Source: an uncultured Ruminococcus sp. (lineage in GTDB: Bacteria; Bacillota; Clostridia; Oscillospirales; Acutalibacteraceae). Taken from it: DNA of 17,750 bases. The position numbers and the translations under genes were made by a program. Positions within the stretch are counted from its first letter, which is position 1, and the number at the start of each line of letters is the position of its first letter. Location: contig CADBRK010000143.1 of NCBI GenBank assembly GCA_902797065.1, positions 1 through 17,750 on the forward strand, read 5' to 3'. Below the pieces are notes generated by a model. The model saw only the letters and a program-made list of their open reading frames with translations, searched no databases and had not been told where the DNA came from. Of the stretch, positions 1 to 7,172 are shown piece after piece.

Positions 1-193
1 ACACCGATAACGTTGGACGCGGGCTATACAGCAGTAATATCCTTCAAGCAAGTTCGCGTATTGCCCGCGGGTGCATACCCGCCGAAATGAACCTCTCTCA
101 CACCGATAACGTTGGACGCGGGCTATACAGCAGTAATAACCTTCAAGCAAGTTCGCGTATTGCCCGCGGGTGCATACCCGCCGAAAAGAACCT
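1..193. repeat. Tandem 99-bp repeat, two copies, hairpin-forming
   Basis: Positions 1-94 recur at 100-193 with a period of exactly 99 bp and only two visible differences (40/139 and 88/187); the first copy is probably cut by the window edge. Each unit can fold: CGCGGGC at 117-123 pairs with GCCCGCG at 162-168, extended after one T-T mismatch by ATAC/GTAT, and the adjacent GCGGGT-GCAT-ACCCGC is a separate short hairpin. The period is a multiple of three. The plus frame from position 1 reads 29 sense codons and stops at TGA 88-90; the second copy has AGA there and stops at TAA 193-195. It may be a structured intergenic repeat or the duplicated tail of a gene entering from the left. No similarity search was possible. 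Confidence 0.9.
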
Positions 194-217
194 AAGTTGC
201 GTACAACTATGCAACTT
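194..217 (-). terminator. Hairpin, possible weak terminator of the HAD gene
   Basis: AAGTTGC at 194-200 pairs with GCAACTT at 211-217 around a 10-nt loop. It lies 13 bp beyond the stop codon of the minus-strand HAD gene. On the minus strand it is followed by GGTTCTTTT, a short interrupted U tract, so termination is plausible but not strong. Confidence 0.4.
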
Positions 218-230
218 TAGTGTATTCATA

Positions 231-854
231 TCAAACCAACTCCGGAATATCCCGGAACTTTTCTGCCTTCATTTCTGCCTCGGGTACATCGCCGAAACCG
301 TACGACGCAAATATAAACGGTACACCGGCTTCGGTTGCCGCCCGAAAGTCAAAGATCGTATCTCCCACAAATACAGGACGTTCAAGCCCTTCACGCTGTA
401 CGACAAGCCTGATATTCTCGCCCTTCGGCTTGCCCGTTCTGCCCGCGCATTCGTACCCGTAAAAATACTTCTCAAGCCCGTGCGCCTTAAAGAACGCCTG
501 AATATATCCGTTCTGACAGTTCGACACTATATACAGCCTATGAGTTCCTTTCAGCTGCGCAAGAGTCTCCTCTACACCGTCATACAGTATGCCGCCGTTT
601 TCGGAGAGATACTCATTCTCCGTATTGATACATCTCTCCCTGACCCGGTCACGCTGTTCGGGTGTTGCAAAAGGCAGTACCTTCTCCAGTATCTGTTCCA
701 TCGTCAGACCCATGCACTTACTCAGCTCATCGTAGTTCATGGTGGGTTCTATACCAACATCAATAAGCGCATTGTTCCATAACTGTACGACCGATCTGAC
801 GGAGTCCCACAGCGTACCGTCAAGATCAAATATCACCGAATCATACTTCTGCAT
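231..854 (-). CDS. HAD-superfamily phosphatase (phosphoglycolate-phosphatase-like)
   Basis: This is a 207-residue haloacid-dehalogenase-fold hydrolase expected to be a soluble, Mg-dependent phosphatase of a small phosphorylated metabolite. Motif I is FDLDGT at residues 9-14, with Asp10 as nucleophile and Asp12 as acid/base. Motif II is the Ser of VSNC (111), motif III the Lys of GKPKGEN (about 142-144), and motif IV is VGDTIFD (Asp165, Asp169). Residues 15-85 form a helical cap as in subfamily I enzymes. I chose ATG 854 because AAGGAGG lies 10 nt upstream; a TTG at 860 is in frame but only 4 nt from that site. The start lies inside the end of the upstream UPF0178 gene (14-nt overlap), which suggests translational coupling. 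The substrate cannot be read from the sequence. Confidence 0.9.
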   Translation of the reverse strand: MQKYDSVIFDLDGTLWDSVRSVVQLWNNALIDVGIEPTMNYDELSKCMGLTMEQILEKVLPFATPEQRDRVRERCINTENEYLSENGGILYDGVEETLAQLKGTHRLYIVSNCQNGYIQAFFKAHGLEKYFYGYECAGRTGKPKGENIRLVVQREGLERPVFVGDTIFDFRAATEAGVPFIFASYGFGDVPEAEMKAEKFRDIPELV

Positions 855-1311
855 TTTCAAGAATCCTCCTTAGTGTGTCAACAAACCTTTTGTTCTGCTC
901 CTCATGCCGCTTCGGCGGTCCTTTGAGCCTGCCGCCCGATCTGCGTATCTTTTTGCCTATCGCCCTGCTTTCGAGCAGACCGCCGATATTCTCGTCGGAA
1001 TACACCCTGCCGTCCTGATTTATTGCGCATGCTTTTTTAGCAAGGCACATCGCCGCCAGACCGTAATCCTGCGTAATGACTATGTCTCCCGGGGCAACAT
1101 GGTTCGCTATGTAGAAATCCGCCGAATCCGCGCCCTGCGACACCACAACCGTCTTTGCGGTGCTTATTTCAAAGTAATGCGCACTGTCGCATACTATCAG
1201 ACAATCGGCAGAATACTCAGCCGCCGTCTTTGCCGCCTGCCTTACTACCGGGCAGCCGTCCGCGTCAATTACAAGCTTGTTGACCGAGAGTGAAAACTTG
1301 TTTCCGTTCAT
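841..1311 (-). CDS. UPF0178 / DUF188 family protein (YaiI/YqxD-like)
   Basis: The 156-residue product matches the UPF0178 pattern: an N-terminal strand ending in DADGCPV (residues 16-22), the central VSQGADSADFYIA / GDIVITQDYGLA segment (about 58-86), and a C-terminal basic GGRLKGPP block (126-133). The family resembles PIN-like nuclease folds, but its biochemical role is not established, so no activity is assigned. ATG 1311 is preceded by GGGAG with 7-nt spacing and gives the usual family length. An in-frame ATG at 1395 would add 28 residues, including six Phe encoded by the homopolymer of the upstream terminator; I do not take it as the main start. The gene overlaps the downstream HAD gene, forming a two-gene unit. 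Its promoter is unclear, because a strong terminator lies directly upstream. Confidence 0.85.
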   Translation of the reverse strand: MNGNKFSLSVNKLVIDADGCPVVRQAAKTAAEYSADCLIVCDSAHYFEISTAKTVVVSQGADSADFYIANHVAPGDIVITQDYGLAAMCLAKKACAINQDGRVYSDENIGGLLESRAIGKKIRRSGGRLKGPPKRHEEQNKRFVDTLRRILENAEV

Positions 1312-1324
1312 TTGCATTCTCCCG

Positions 1325-1377
1325 AAAAAAAAAAAAAAAAATACAGACAGCCCACAAGAAGCTGCGGCTGCCTGTAT
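1325..1377 (-). terminator. Strong intrinsic terminator with 17-nt T tract
   Basis: On the minus strand a stem of 12 bp (1366-1377 with 1341-1352, containing one G-U pair) encloses a 13-nt loop. It is followed at once by an uninterrupted run of 17 T (A at 1325-1341 on the plus strand). It lies just after the stop codon of the small membrane protein gene and just before the ribosome binding site of the UPF0178 gene, so it should separate the two transcriptionally or make the second depend on readthrough. Confidence 0.85.
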
Positions 1378-1394
1378 ACAGACTTTTTGATCCA

Positions 1395-1775
1395 TTAACC
1401 CGGATTTCTCTCGATAACTTCGTACACGCGACCCTTCTGAGTAAGTACCTCGTAAGTCTCGTTGAACTCATCCATATCCGTACCCTCTGCAACGATAACC
1501 TTGTACTTGTATGTACTTTCTTTTTTTACGGAAGGTGCAAATCCTGTGAAGATGAGAGTACTGATAAAGAAGAACAGCACCGCAAAGATAAATGCGAACA
1601 TCTCAATCTTCTTGTCAGCAGGATCCTGTGAGTTGGCCTTGATTATTCCAAGGATGCTGACCGCAGTTGCCACTATCGTGAAAAATACGAAAAGTATGAT
1701 CGGAATAGGTCTTGCCTCGTCGTCTACAATGATCTTGGTAGTTTCTGTTCTACCTACAATTTTTACTCCACGCAT
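1395..1775 (-). CDS. Small two-helix membrane protein of unknown function
   Basis: I do not recognise a family in this 126-residue protein. It has a short basic, probably cytoplasmic N-terminus, a first hydrophobic helix at about residues 24-45, a short polar connector, a second helix rich in Phe and Ile at about 57-80, and a hydrophilic C-terminal tail of about 45 residues. The helical-hairpin topology places both ends on the same face of the membrane. ATG 1775 was chosen because GGGTGGG lies 7 nt upstream; an in-frame GTG at 1787 is less likely. A promoter is visible upstream (1817-1845), and a strong terminator follows, so the gene is probably monocistronic. Its TAA overlaps a downstream ATG as TAATG. 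Confidence 0.75.
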   Translation of the reverse strand: MRGVKIVGRTETTKIIVDDEARPIPIILFVFFTIVATAVSILGIIKANSQDPADKKIEMFAFIFAVLFFFISTLIFTGFAPSVKKESTYKYKVIVAEGTDMDEFNETYEVLTQKGRVYEVIERNPG

Positions 1776-1816
1776 AATTAATCCCACCCAAATCTTTAAA
1801 ATTATCTGTTAGATAT

Positions 1817-1883
1817 ATTCTACTATATTCTTTGTAAAATTCCAATAGTTTTTTGAAAAAAAATTTAAAAAATTTAAAAATTT
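1817..1883 (-). promoter_or_regulatory. Promoter with phased A-tracts for the small membrane protein
   Basis: On the minus strand TTGGAA (1845-1840) and TAGAAT (1822-1817) are separated by 17 nt, a reasonable sigma-A match. Immediately upstream, A tracts of 8, 6 and 5 nt separated by TTT (1856-1883) recur about every 10 bp. Such spacing is typical of intrinsically bent DNA and UP elements that raise promoter strength. Confidence 0.55.
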
Positions 1884-2010
1884 ATATTATTTCACAAAGG
1901 ATTAATTCGTACTCAGAATTATGCCTCTGTGCTTATGAGGATTTTTCACCAAAAACAGTATCGGAATTATTTCACTGCAATACATATTTAAACCAAAACT
2001 ATTTTAAAAC

Positions 2011-3672
2011 TCACTTTTGTGTTTCTCCGTTATCTGCGATCAGAGTTATTGTCACTTCAAAGTTCTCTGCTTTGGTAGTCGCAGTTGCTATTCTGGTTAC
2101 CGAAAGCGAGATCTCGTCGCCCGGCTGATACTTGCTCAGCTCCGAAAAGAGCGCAGGCATACCGTCTATCTTCTCGCCGTTTACCGCAGTGATAACATCT
2201 CCTGCCTCAATCTTGGTTCCGTTGAGAGGGCTGTCGTCTGTAAGGTCAATAACAAGCACGCCCTTCGGAGTGCCTGCGGGAGCCGTCAGATCAGATACCG
2301 TAGACCCTGTTATGCCTATTCTCACACGTCCCGAGACGTAGCCCTGCTTCATAATATCCCTGACTATTGACAGTACCGTATTCGACGGTATCGCAAAACC
2401 CATGCCCTCGTAATCGGTGTTAGCGATCTTGATCGTATTGATACCCATGACCTGACCTGCGCTGTTGAGCAGCGGACCGCCCGAATTTCCGGGGTTTATC
2501 GCAGCGTCCGTCTGGATATACGGCACGAGCGCATTTGACTTGACCGTTCTGTTAAGCGCGGAAACACAGCCCTTTGTGAGCGAATTGGAATACTTTACGC
2601 CGCCCGGACTTCCCACGGCTATTGCGTCCTGTCCGACTTCTATCTGATCGGAATTCACGAACTCAACAGGCTTCAGACCGTCTGCGTCGATCTTCAGAAC
2701 TGCAATATCAGTCCGCACGTCAACTCCGACAATGCTTGCGATGTATGATTCGCCGTCGTTGAGAATGACTTCCGTAGGCATATTTCTCGAATCGTTGACA
2801 ACATGAGAATTTGTTACGATGTATCCGTCCTCGGTCAGGATCATTCCAGAGCCTGTACCTGCTTTTGCGTCCTCGTCGCCGACCTTGCCGTTATATATCA
2901 CAATATTGACAACGGAATTTTCGACCTTCTTATACGCCGTACGGGCAGAGTAATTGACCGAATCAATATCCGACGGCTGATCCTTCGCCTGTATCTTGTC
3001 GGCTTCGCTGCTGAACAGATCTTCTTCTTTGGGCGCTGGCTTCATAACCGTTTCACCGTCATCCGATGACATATCGGTGTCCGTGTCAGTTGTGTCGCTC
3101 TCGGTTTCGTCCTCGCTGTCATCGTCGTCCCGGAACGGACTGTCCGAACTGTAGGGATTCGGGATATTATAGTGAAAAGCATAATCCGTATCAAGGAATC
3201 TGTCGAGATCGCCGCCGAAAAGACCGTTCTCATTGTACGCGCGTACACACTCGAAAACAAACATTCCGAGGAATATCACGCACAGCCCGATTATAACCGT
3301 CAGATACACTTTCAGTCCGCTGTTAAGCTTCTGCTTCGGCATCTTCATACCTTTTGTATAATCGGCGTACACTGCCCCTGCGTACGGATTAGCCATACCC
3401 GGAGCAGCCATATTTCCCACCTGCGGGGACGGAGTTTTGGGCGTTTCGTTCGTTTCGGGCAGAGAAACATTTTCGGTAACATCTTCTGCAGGAATATCGC
3501 TCTGTATAACTTCGGGTTCGTTTGTTTCCGTTCCCTGATCCGCTTGTGTATCATAGGGTGATGAGATCGGTTTGCTCGGTTCCGCTGCGCCGAACTGCTC
3601 TACCTTTTGTGTGAGCTGAATCTTTCTGTTGTCCAGGGAAACGGAATCCATATTATTTTGCTCCTCGTTCAT
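2011..3672 (-). CDS. htrA: HtrA/DegP-type membrane-anchored serine protease with PDZ domain
   Basis: This 553-residue protein is a trypsin-like protease of envelope quality control. Residues 1-120 are a polar, Pro/Glu-rich cytoplasmic tail. One transmembrane anchor spans about 121-143. An acidic linker rich in Asp, Ser and Thr (about 180-207) leads to the protease domain (about 245-440) with the triad His290 (TNSHVV), Asp322 (RTDIAVL) and Ser397 (NPGNSGGP). A single PDZ domain occupies about 445-545 and includes GVLVIDL and GDVITAVNG. The catalytic domain is outside the membrane. The ATG overlaps the stop codon of the sensor kinase gene as ATGA, so it is co-translated with the two-component system. 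It is the likely output of that system, as in CssRS-HtrA of Bacillus. The cytoplasmic tail is longer than in many homologues. No convincing terminator was seen in 1788-2010. Confidence 0.95.
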   Translation of the reverse strand: MNEEQNNMDSVSLDNRKIQLTQKVEQFGAAEPSKPISSPYDTQADQGTETNEPEVIQSDIPAEDVTENVSLPETNETPKTPSPQVGNMAAPGMANPYAGAVYADYTKGMKMPKQKLNSGLKVYLTVIIGLCVIFLGMFVFECVRAYNENGLFGGDLDRFLDTDYAFHYNIPNPYSSDSPFRDDDDSEDETESDTTDTDTDMSSDDGETVMKPAPKEEDLFSSEADKIQAKDQPSDIDSVNYSARTAYKKVENSVVNIVIYNGKVGDEDAKAGTGSGMILTEDGYIVTNSHVVNDSRNMPTEVILNDGESYIASIVGVDVRTDIAVLKIDADGLKPVEFVNSDQIEVGQDAIAVGSPGGVKYSNSLTKGCVSALNRTVKSNALVPYIQTDAAINPGNSGGPLLNSAGQVMGINTIKIANTDYEGMGFAIPSNTVLSIVRDIMKQGYVSGRVRIGITGSTVSDLTAPAGTPKGVLVIDLTDDSPLNGTKIEAGDVITAVNGEKIDGMPALFSELSKYQPGDEISLSVTRIATATTKAENFEVTITLIADNGETQK

Positions 3673-5186
3673 TTCTCCCCCTCCTGTCGCTCGTTATTTT
3701 TTGTTTCTTTATCTCTTGCGGTACGCTTGCCTGTATCTTTCTTCTTGGGCAGACGTATAACAAAGCTTGTATACTCTCCCTCAACGCTGTCTGCTTTGAT
3801 CTCTCCACCGTGCAGGCGGATGATCGTTTTGACTATATACAGCCCGAGACCCATACCGTTTTTATCGTGGCTCCTTGACTCGTCCGTTTTGTAGAATCTG
3901 TCAAAGATAAACTTTATCTGTTCTTTAGGTATTCCCGGACCCGTGTTCTTGATAGTCACAAAGGCGTCGCTTCCCTTATCTTCAACACGTACCGTAATAT
4001 CGCCGCCTACGTTGGTGAACTTTGCGGCATTCTCCACAAGATTGTAGATAACCTGGTGAATCATATCGGGATCGCCCTCGATATACAGCGGCTTATTGTC
4101 ACCGAGTCCGATTATGTTGATTTTCCGTTCTTCGATCTTCTGCTCGAAGGTAAGGAAAGTATTCAGCACCGTATCGGAAATATCAAATGTCTGAGTTACC
4201 ATTTTAAGCTCGCCGCTGTCTATTCTCGACAAAGATAGCATAGACGTCACAAGACGAGACAATCGCTTTATTTCAACCGTAACGATATTTAGATAGTACT
4301 TCTCTCTCTCCGCAGGTATCGTTCCGTCAAGAATACCATCGATAAACCCGGCGATGGTTGTCATCGGCGTTTTCAGCTCGTGAGATACATTTGCAACGAA
4401 GCTTCGCCTCATGCCTTCGGACGCCGCAAGCGAATCCGCCATTGTGTTGAACGCTTCCGCAAGCTCGCCTATCTCGTCGTTTCCGCCCGATTTAACACGT
4501 ATGGAGAAATCGCCGTTTCCGAATGCTTTTGCGGCGGCTGCCATTTGTCTGAGCGGCTTTGTGAGCTGATACGAGAACACGCCCACAACGCAGAACATCA
4601 GCGCAAATATTACGATACCCACTGAGCAGAACAGCTTCACAAGCGTTACGACGTATTCGGTGTAATGCGCGGCGGAGCTTGTCACAAATACCGCGCCGAT
4701 ACTGTACAGCCCGTCTAGCCCGACTGTCTGCACGGGTACGCCTACAACATAGTACGGCGTATCGTATATGCCCGCAAAATCGGTGATCTCGTTTAGTTCC
4801 TTGTTTTCGGCTTTCTCCACATACTCCATGGTGATAACGGTGTTCTCGTCAATTCCGGATTTGCCGTACGAGTAAAGCAGTACATTGCCCTGAAGATCGG
4901 TCACGATAATATCTGAATTAAGGCTGTCCGCCATCATGTTGATTGTGGTTTTTATTGCGATCTCGTCCTCTTTGCCGAACGTTATTTTATCGTTGTCCGG
5001 CGCGGCGTTATCGGTAACCGACACCGAGATAGCCGTCGCACTTTTTTTCATGCTCTCCCATCGGTCATTTTCCCAGTACTGCGTAACAAAAAAGACGATC
5101 ATCACACCGAGTATAAGCAAACCCGCAAAGAAAACGAGCATACTGATATACAGATATTTTTTAAATATAGTCTGTCGCTTTTTCAT
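3669..5186 (-). CDS. Sensor histidine kinase (HAMP-HisKA-HATPase)
   Basis: The 505-residue kinase has transmembrane helices at about 13-34 and 181-203 enclosing an extracytoplasmic sensor domain of roughly 145 residues. A HAMP linker (about 205-257) follows, then a HisKA dimerisation helix with the phospho-accepting His269 in SHELKTP. The ATP-binding domain shows the N box (NLVENA, Asn386), the G1 box (NTGPGIP, 414-420) and the G2 box (GMGLGL, 444-449). The last 25 residues are a charged tail. It should phosphorylate the response regulator encoded 37 nt upstream and overlaps htrA by 4 nt downstream, which points to envelope stress sensing. The ribosome binding site before ATG 5186 is weak, so translation may depend on coupling. 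The sensor domain itself is not one I can name. Confidence 0.95.
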   Translation of the reverse strand: MKKRQTIFKKYLYISMLVFFAGLLILGVMIVFFVTQYWENDRWESMKKSATAISVSVTDNAAPDNDKITFGKEDEIAIKTTINMMADSLNSDIIVTDLQGNVLLYSYGKSGIDENTVITMEYVEKAENKELNEITDFAGIYDTPYYVVGVPVQTVGLDGLYSIGAVFVTSSAAHYTEYVVTLVKLFCSVGIVIFALMFCVVGVFSYQLTKPLRQMAAAAKAFGNGDFSIRVKSGGNDEIGELAEAFNTMADSLAASEGMRRSFVANVSHELKTPMTTIAGFIDGILDGTIPAEREKYYLNIVTVEIKRLSRLVTSMLSLSRIDSGELKMVTQTFDISDTVLNTFLTFEQKIEERKINIIGLGDNKPLYIEGDPDMIHQVIYNLVENAAKFTNVGGDITVRVEDKGSDAFVTIKNTGPGIPKEQIKFIFDRFYKTDESRSHDKNGMGLGLYIVKTIIRLHGGEIKADSVEGEYTSFVIRLPKKKDTGKRTARDKETKNNERQEGEK

Positions 5187-5223
5187 AATAGTGATCTATA
5201 CGAATAAATTGTTATTTATATTG

Positions 5224-5913
5224 TTATTCCTTTACCTCGAACTTATACCCTACGCCCCATACTGTTTTGAGCACCCATTTATCGGATACGCCCTCAAGCT
5301 TCTCACGCAGCCTCTTGATATGCACGTCTACGGTTCTCGAATCTCCGTAATAATCAAAGCCCCAGACCTCGTCCAGCAGCTGATCTCTTGTGAACACTCT
5401 GTTCGGGTTGCTTGCAAGATGGTAGATAAGCTCCATCTCCTTTGGGGGAGTATCGACCTGCACACCGTTGACCTTAAGCTCGTAATTTGTAAGGTTGATC
5501 GAAAGCTTATCCCACTTTACCTCTTTTTTCTCGTTTGCTTCGGGCTGACCCGTTCTTCTCATTACGGCGCGAATCCTTGCGATAACCTCTTTAGCCTCGA
5601 ACGGCTTAACGACGTAATCATCCGCACCGAGTTCGAGTCCGAGCACCTTGTCGAATACTTCGCCCTTTGCGGTAAGCATGATTATCGGGCATTTGGACTG
5701 CTTGCGAATATCTCTGCAAACCTGCCAGCCGTCAACCCCGGGCAGCATAATGTCGAGCATTACGAAATCGGGGTGTTCTTCTTCAAAAAGTCTCAGAGCC
5801 TCGTTGCCGTCGTTTGCAATAATTACCTGATAGCCCTCTTTCTCTATATACAGTCTGAGTAATTCGCAGATGTTTATGTCGTCGTCTACTACAAGAATTT
5901 TACCTTCACTCAT
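5224..5913 (-). CDS. OmpR/PhoB-family response regulator
   Basis: The 229-residue protein has an N-terminal receiver domain with the acidic pocket Asp10-Asp12, phospho-acceptor Asp54 (MLDIMLPG), the switch Thr81 and Lys103 (VVKPFEA). A C-terminal winged-helix DNA-binding domain covers about 130-228, with the recognition-helix region SRTVDVHIKRLREKL and the closing WGVGYKF. ATG 5913 follows AGGAGG with 8-nt spacing. It is the first gene of the regulator-kinase-htrA operon and probably controls that operon itself; 7-nt spaced direct repeats in its promoter region are candidate binding sites. The cognate regulon beyond this operon cannot be inferred. Confidence 0.95.
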   Translation of the reverse strand: MSEGKILVVDDDINICELLRLYIEKEGYQVIIANDGNEALRLFEEEHPDFVMLDIMLPGVDGWQVCRDIRKQSKCPIIMLTAKGEVFDKVLGLELGADDYVVKPFEAKEVIARIRAVMRRTGQPEANEKKEVKWDKLSINLTNYELKVNGVQVDTPPKEMELIYHLASNPNRVFTRDQLLDEVWGFDYYGDSRTVDVHIKRLREKLEGVSDKWVLKTVWGVGYKFEVKE

Positions 5914-5984
5914 TTCAAAAACCTCCTGTTTTCATGTTCTCTCCAAATTTTAGCAGCTTAATACATAATAATGTATTTTTCAAA

Positions 5985-6012
5985 AGTATAGTATACAATT
6001 TGTAACTTGTAA
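5985..6012 (-). promoter_or_regulatory. Candidate promoter of the two-component/htrA operon with direct repeats
   Basis: On the minus strand TTACAA (6012-6007) and TATACT (5990-5985) are 16 nt apart. The -35 hexamer is poor, as expected for an activated promoter. Over it, the plus strand shows TTGTAA twice, at 6000-6005 and 6007-6012. This short direct repeat is of the kind OmpR/PhoB-family regulators recognise. The remaining part of 5914-6033 is AT-rich without genes. Confidence 0.4.
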
Positions 6013-6033
6013 TGAACAAATTTGAAATATTTT

Positions 6034-6534
6034 TTAATATTTCGTCGCCAATGCGTAATTGCTGTAATCCTTATCTCCCGTTACCTCTGCGATCACCTTG
6101 ATGAAATCGGGCAAAAACACCTTCTGATCTTCCGTTTCAAGCTCGATCTCCATTGTGGCTTTATCGTCCCAGAAGTCGTATAAATCGATCTCGATGATCT
6201 GGCCGTGATACCGGAAACAATGTCTTTTCTTTGATATAACACGAGAATTCTTCAGGCGCTGTCCGGAAAGCCTGATATACTCATCTTCGGTTATCTCCGA
6301 TTCTTCTTCATAGCGTGAAATGCCGCTGATATTCTCTTTATGTGTGCGGTAATATTTTACAAACGTAACGTAATCTCTTTTTCGTACTCTGTCACTGCCC
6401 GAAAGATAGATCTGTTCTATAGCCGAACACTCATATCCGGTCATGCTCTCCATTATGCTTATGTCGGGTATTTCTATGAGCCACTTTCTCTCGATCTCGG
6501 CGCTTCTGCCGTTGATGTAAACCTTCTTTTCCAT
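6034..6534 (-). CDS. CYTH-domain protein (triphosphate tunnel metalloenzyme)
   Basis: The 166-residue protein carries the CYTH signature ExExK at residues 13-17 (EIERK). It then has alternating charged beta strands typical of the tunnel fold, including IEIDLYDF, MEIELE and a closing EVTGDKDYSNYALA. Members hydrolyse inorganic or organic triphosphates, or in some lineages act as class IV adenylate cyclases; which reaction applies here cannot be read. ATG 6534 was chosen because GGGTGGAG lies just upstream, directly after the lexA stop codon at 6545. A longer frame starting within lexA lacks a site. The 10-nt gap makes it the second gene of the lexA transcript and therefore potentially SOS-controlled. 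Its stop codon sits inside an AT-only 20-bp palindrome (6024-6043) with no clear U tract. Confidence 0.85.
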   Translation of the reverse strand: MEKKVYINGRSAEIERKWLIEIPDISIMESMTGYECSAIEQIYLSGSDRVRKRDYVTFVKYYRTHKENISGISRYEEESEITEDEYIRLSGQRLKNSRVISKKRHCFRYHGQIIEIDLYDFWDDKATMEIELETEDQKVFLPDFIKVIAEVTGDKDYSNYALATKY

Positions 6535-6544
6535 AAGCTCCACC

Positions 6545-7144
6545 CTACTCAAAATTGCGCACAAGCGTTACCACTTTGCCGAGAATCCTTACATTTTCCG
6601 TGATGATCGGCTCGTATGCAGGGTTTTCGGGCTGAAGCCTGAAATAGCCGTCCTCGCGGTAGAACCTTTTCACAGTCGCTTCTTCGTCGATAAGCGCTAC
6701 GACGATCTCGCCGTTCTCTGCGTACGCCTGACGTGAAAACACGACAACGTCGCCGCTTAAAATCCCTGCGTTTATCATGCTGTCGCCGCGCACTCTCAGC
6801 GCAAAAAGCTCTCTGCCGTGCTTAATGCTTTTATCTATAACAACATACCCGAGGTCTTCTTCATATGCGTATATGGGTTCGCCTGCGGTGACCGTGCCGA
6901 TAAGCGGAACACACAGCCCTTCGGACTGCCTGTCGAAATCGTTGATAACGATAGCCCTCATCAGACCTGCACGTCGGGAAATCAGCCCGAGATTTTCGAG
7001 AGTATTGAGATGCGCCTGTATCGTGGAGGTCGATCTGAAACCCGTGGCGTCGCGGATCTCTCTGACAGTGGGCGGGATACCTTCGTCGCGCCTCGACAAA
7101 AGGTAGTCGTAGATCTTCTGCTGACTGTTGGTTAGCTTCGGCAT
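6545..7144 (-). CDS. lexA: LexA SOS repressor
   Basis: The 199-residue protein is the SOS transcriptional repressor and RecA-assisted self-cleaving protease. The N-terminal winged helix (about 1-65) includes TVREIRDATGF and STSTIQAHLNTLE, matching LexA DNA-recognition sequence. The C-terminal S24 peptidase domain shows the Ala87-Gly88 cleavage site (TAGEP), catalytic Ser122 (GDSM) and Lys159 (EATVKRF). ATG 7144 follows GGGAGTG at normal spacing and gives the standard LexA start MPKLTNSQQ; an in-frame start at 7222 would lie upstream of the promoter -10 element and is rejected. The promoter carries an operator-like palindrome, indicating autoregulation. The CYTH gene follows in the same operon. 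Confidence 0.97.
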   Translation of the reverse strand: MPKLTNSQQKIYDYLLSRRDEGIPPTVREIRDATGFRSTSTIQAHLNTLENLGLISRRAGLMRAIVINDFDRQSEGLCVPLIGTVTAGEPIYAYEEDLGYVVIDKSIKHGRELFALRVRGDSMINAGILSGDVVVFSRQAYAENGEIVVALIDEEATVKRFYREDGYFRLQPENPAYEPIITENVRILGKVVTLVRNFE

Positions 7145-7172
7145 ATTATCACTCCCATGTACACGTATATTT

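Noticed and set aside
1..193. CRISPR-like array
   Set aside because: The unit is 99 bp with near-complete identity across the whole period, so there are no short repeats separated by unique spacers.
87..782. 231-codon plus-strand frame from the repeat into the HAD gene
   Set aside because: It is antisense to the HAD phosphatase, which has all four catalytic motifs on the minus strand.
1312..1395. 28-residue N-terminal extension of UPF0178
   Set aside because: It is encoded by a terminator stem and T17 tract, and the family starts close to the DADxCPV motif; it is kept only as a finding because of the TAATG junction.
1911..2010. Terminator downstream of htrA
   Set aside because: Only a 4-bp CCTC/GAGG stem without an adjacent U run could be found.
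4936..5862. 308-codon plus-strand frame
   Set aside because: It runs antisense to the start of the kinase gene and most of the response regulator gene, both unmistakable, and has no protein-family features.
6024..6043. Terminator after the CYTH gene
   Set aside because: The 20-bp palindrome is purely A/T and has no U tract on the minus strand, so it is unlikely to terminate by itself.
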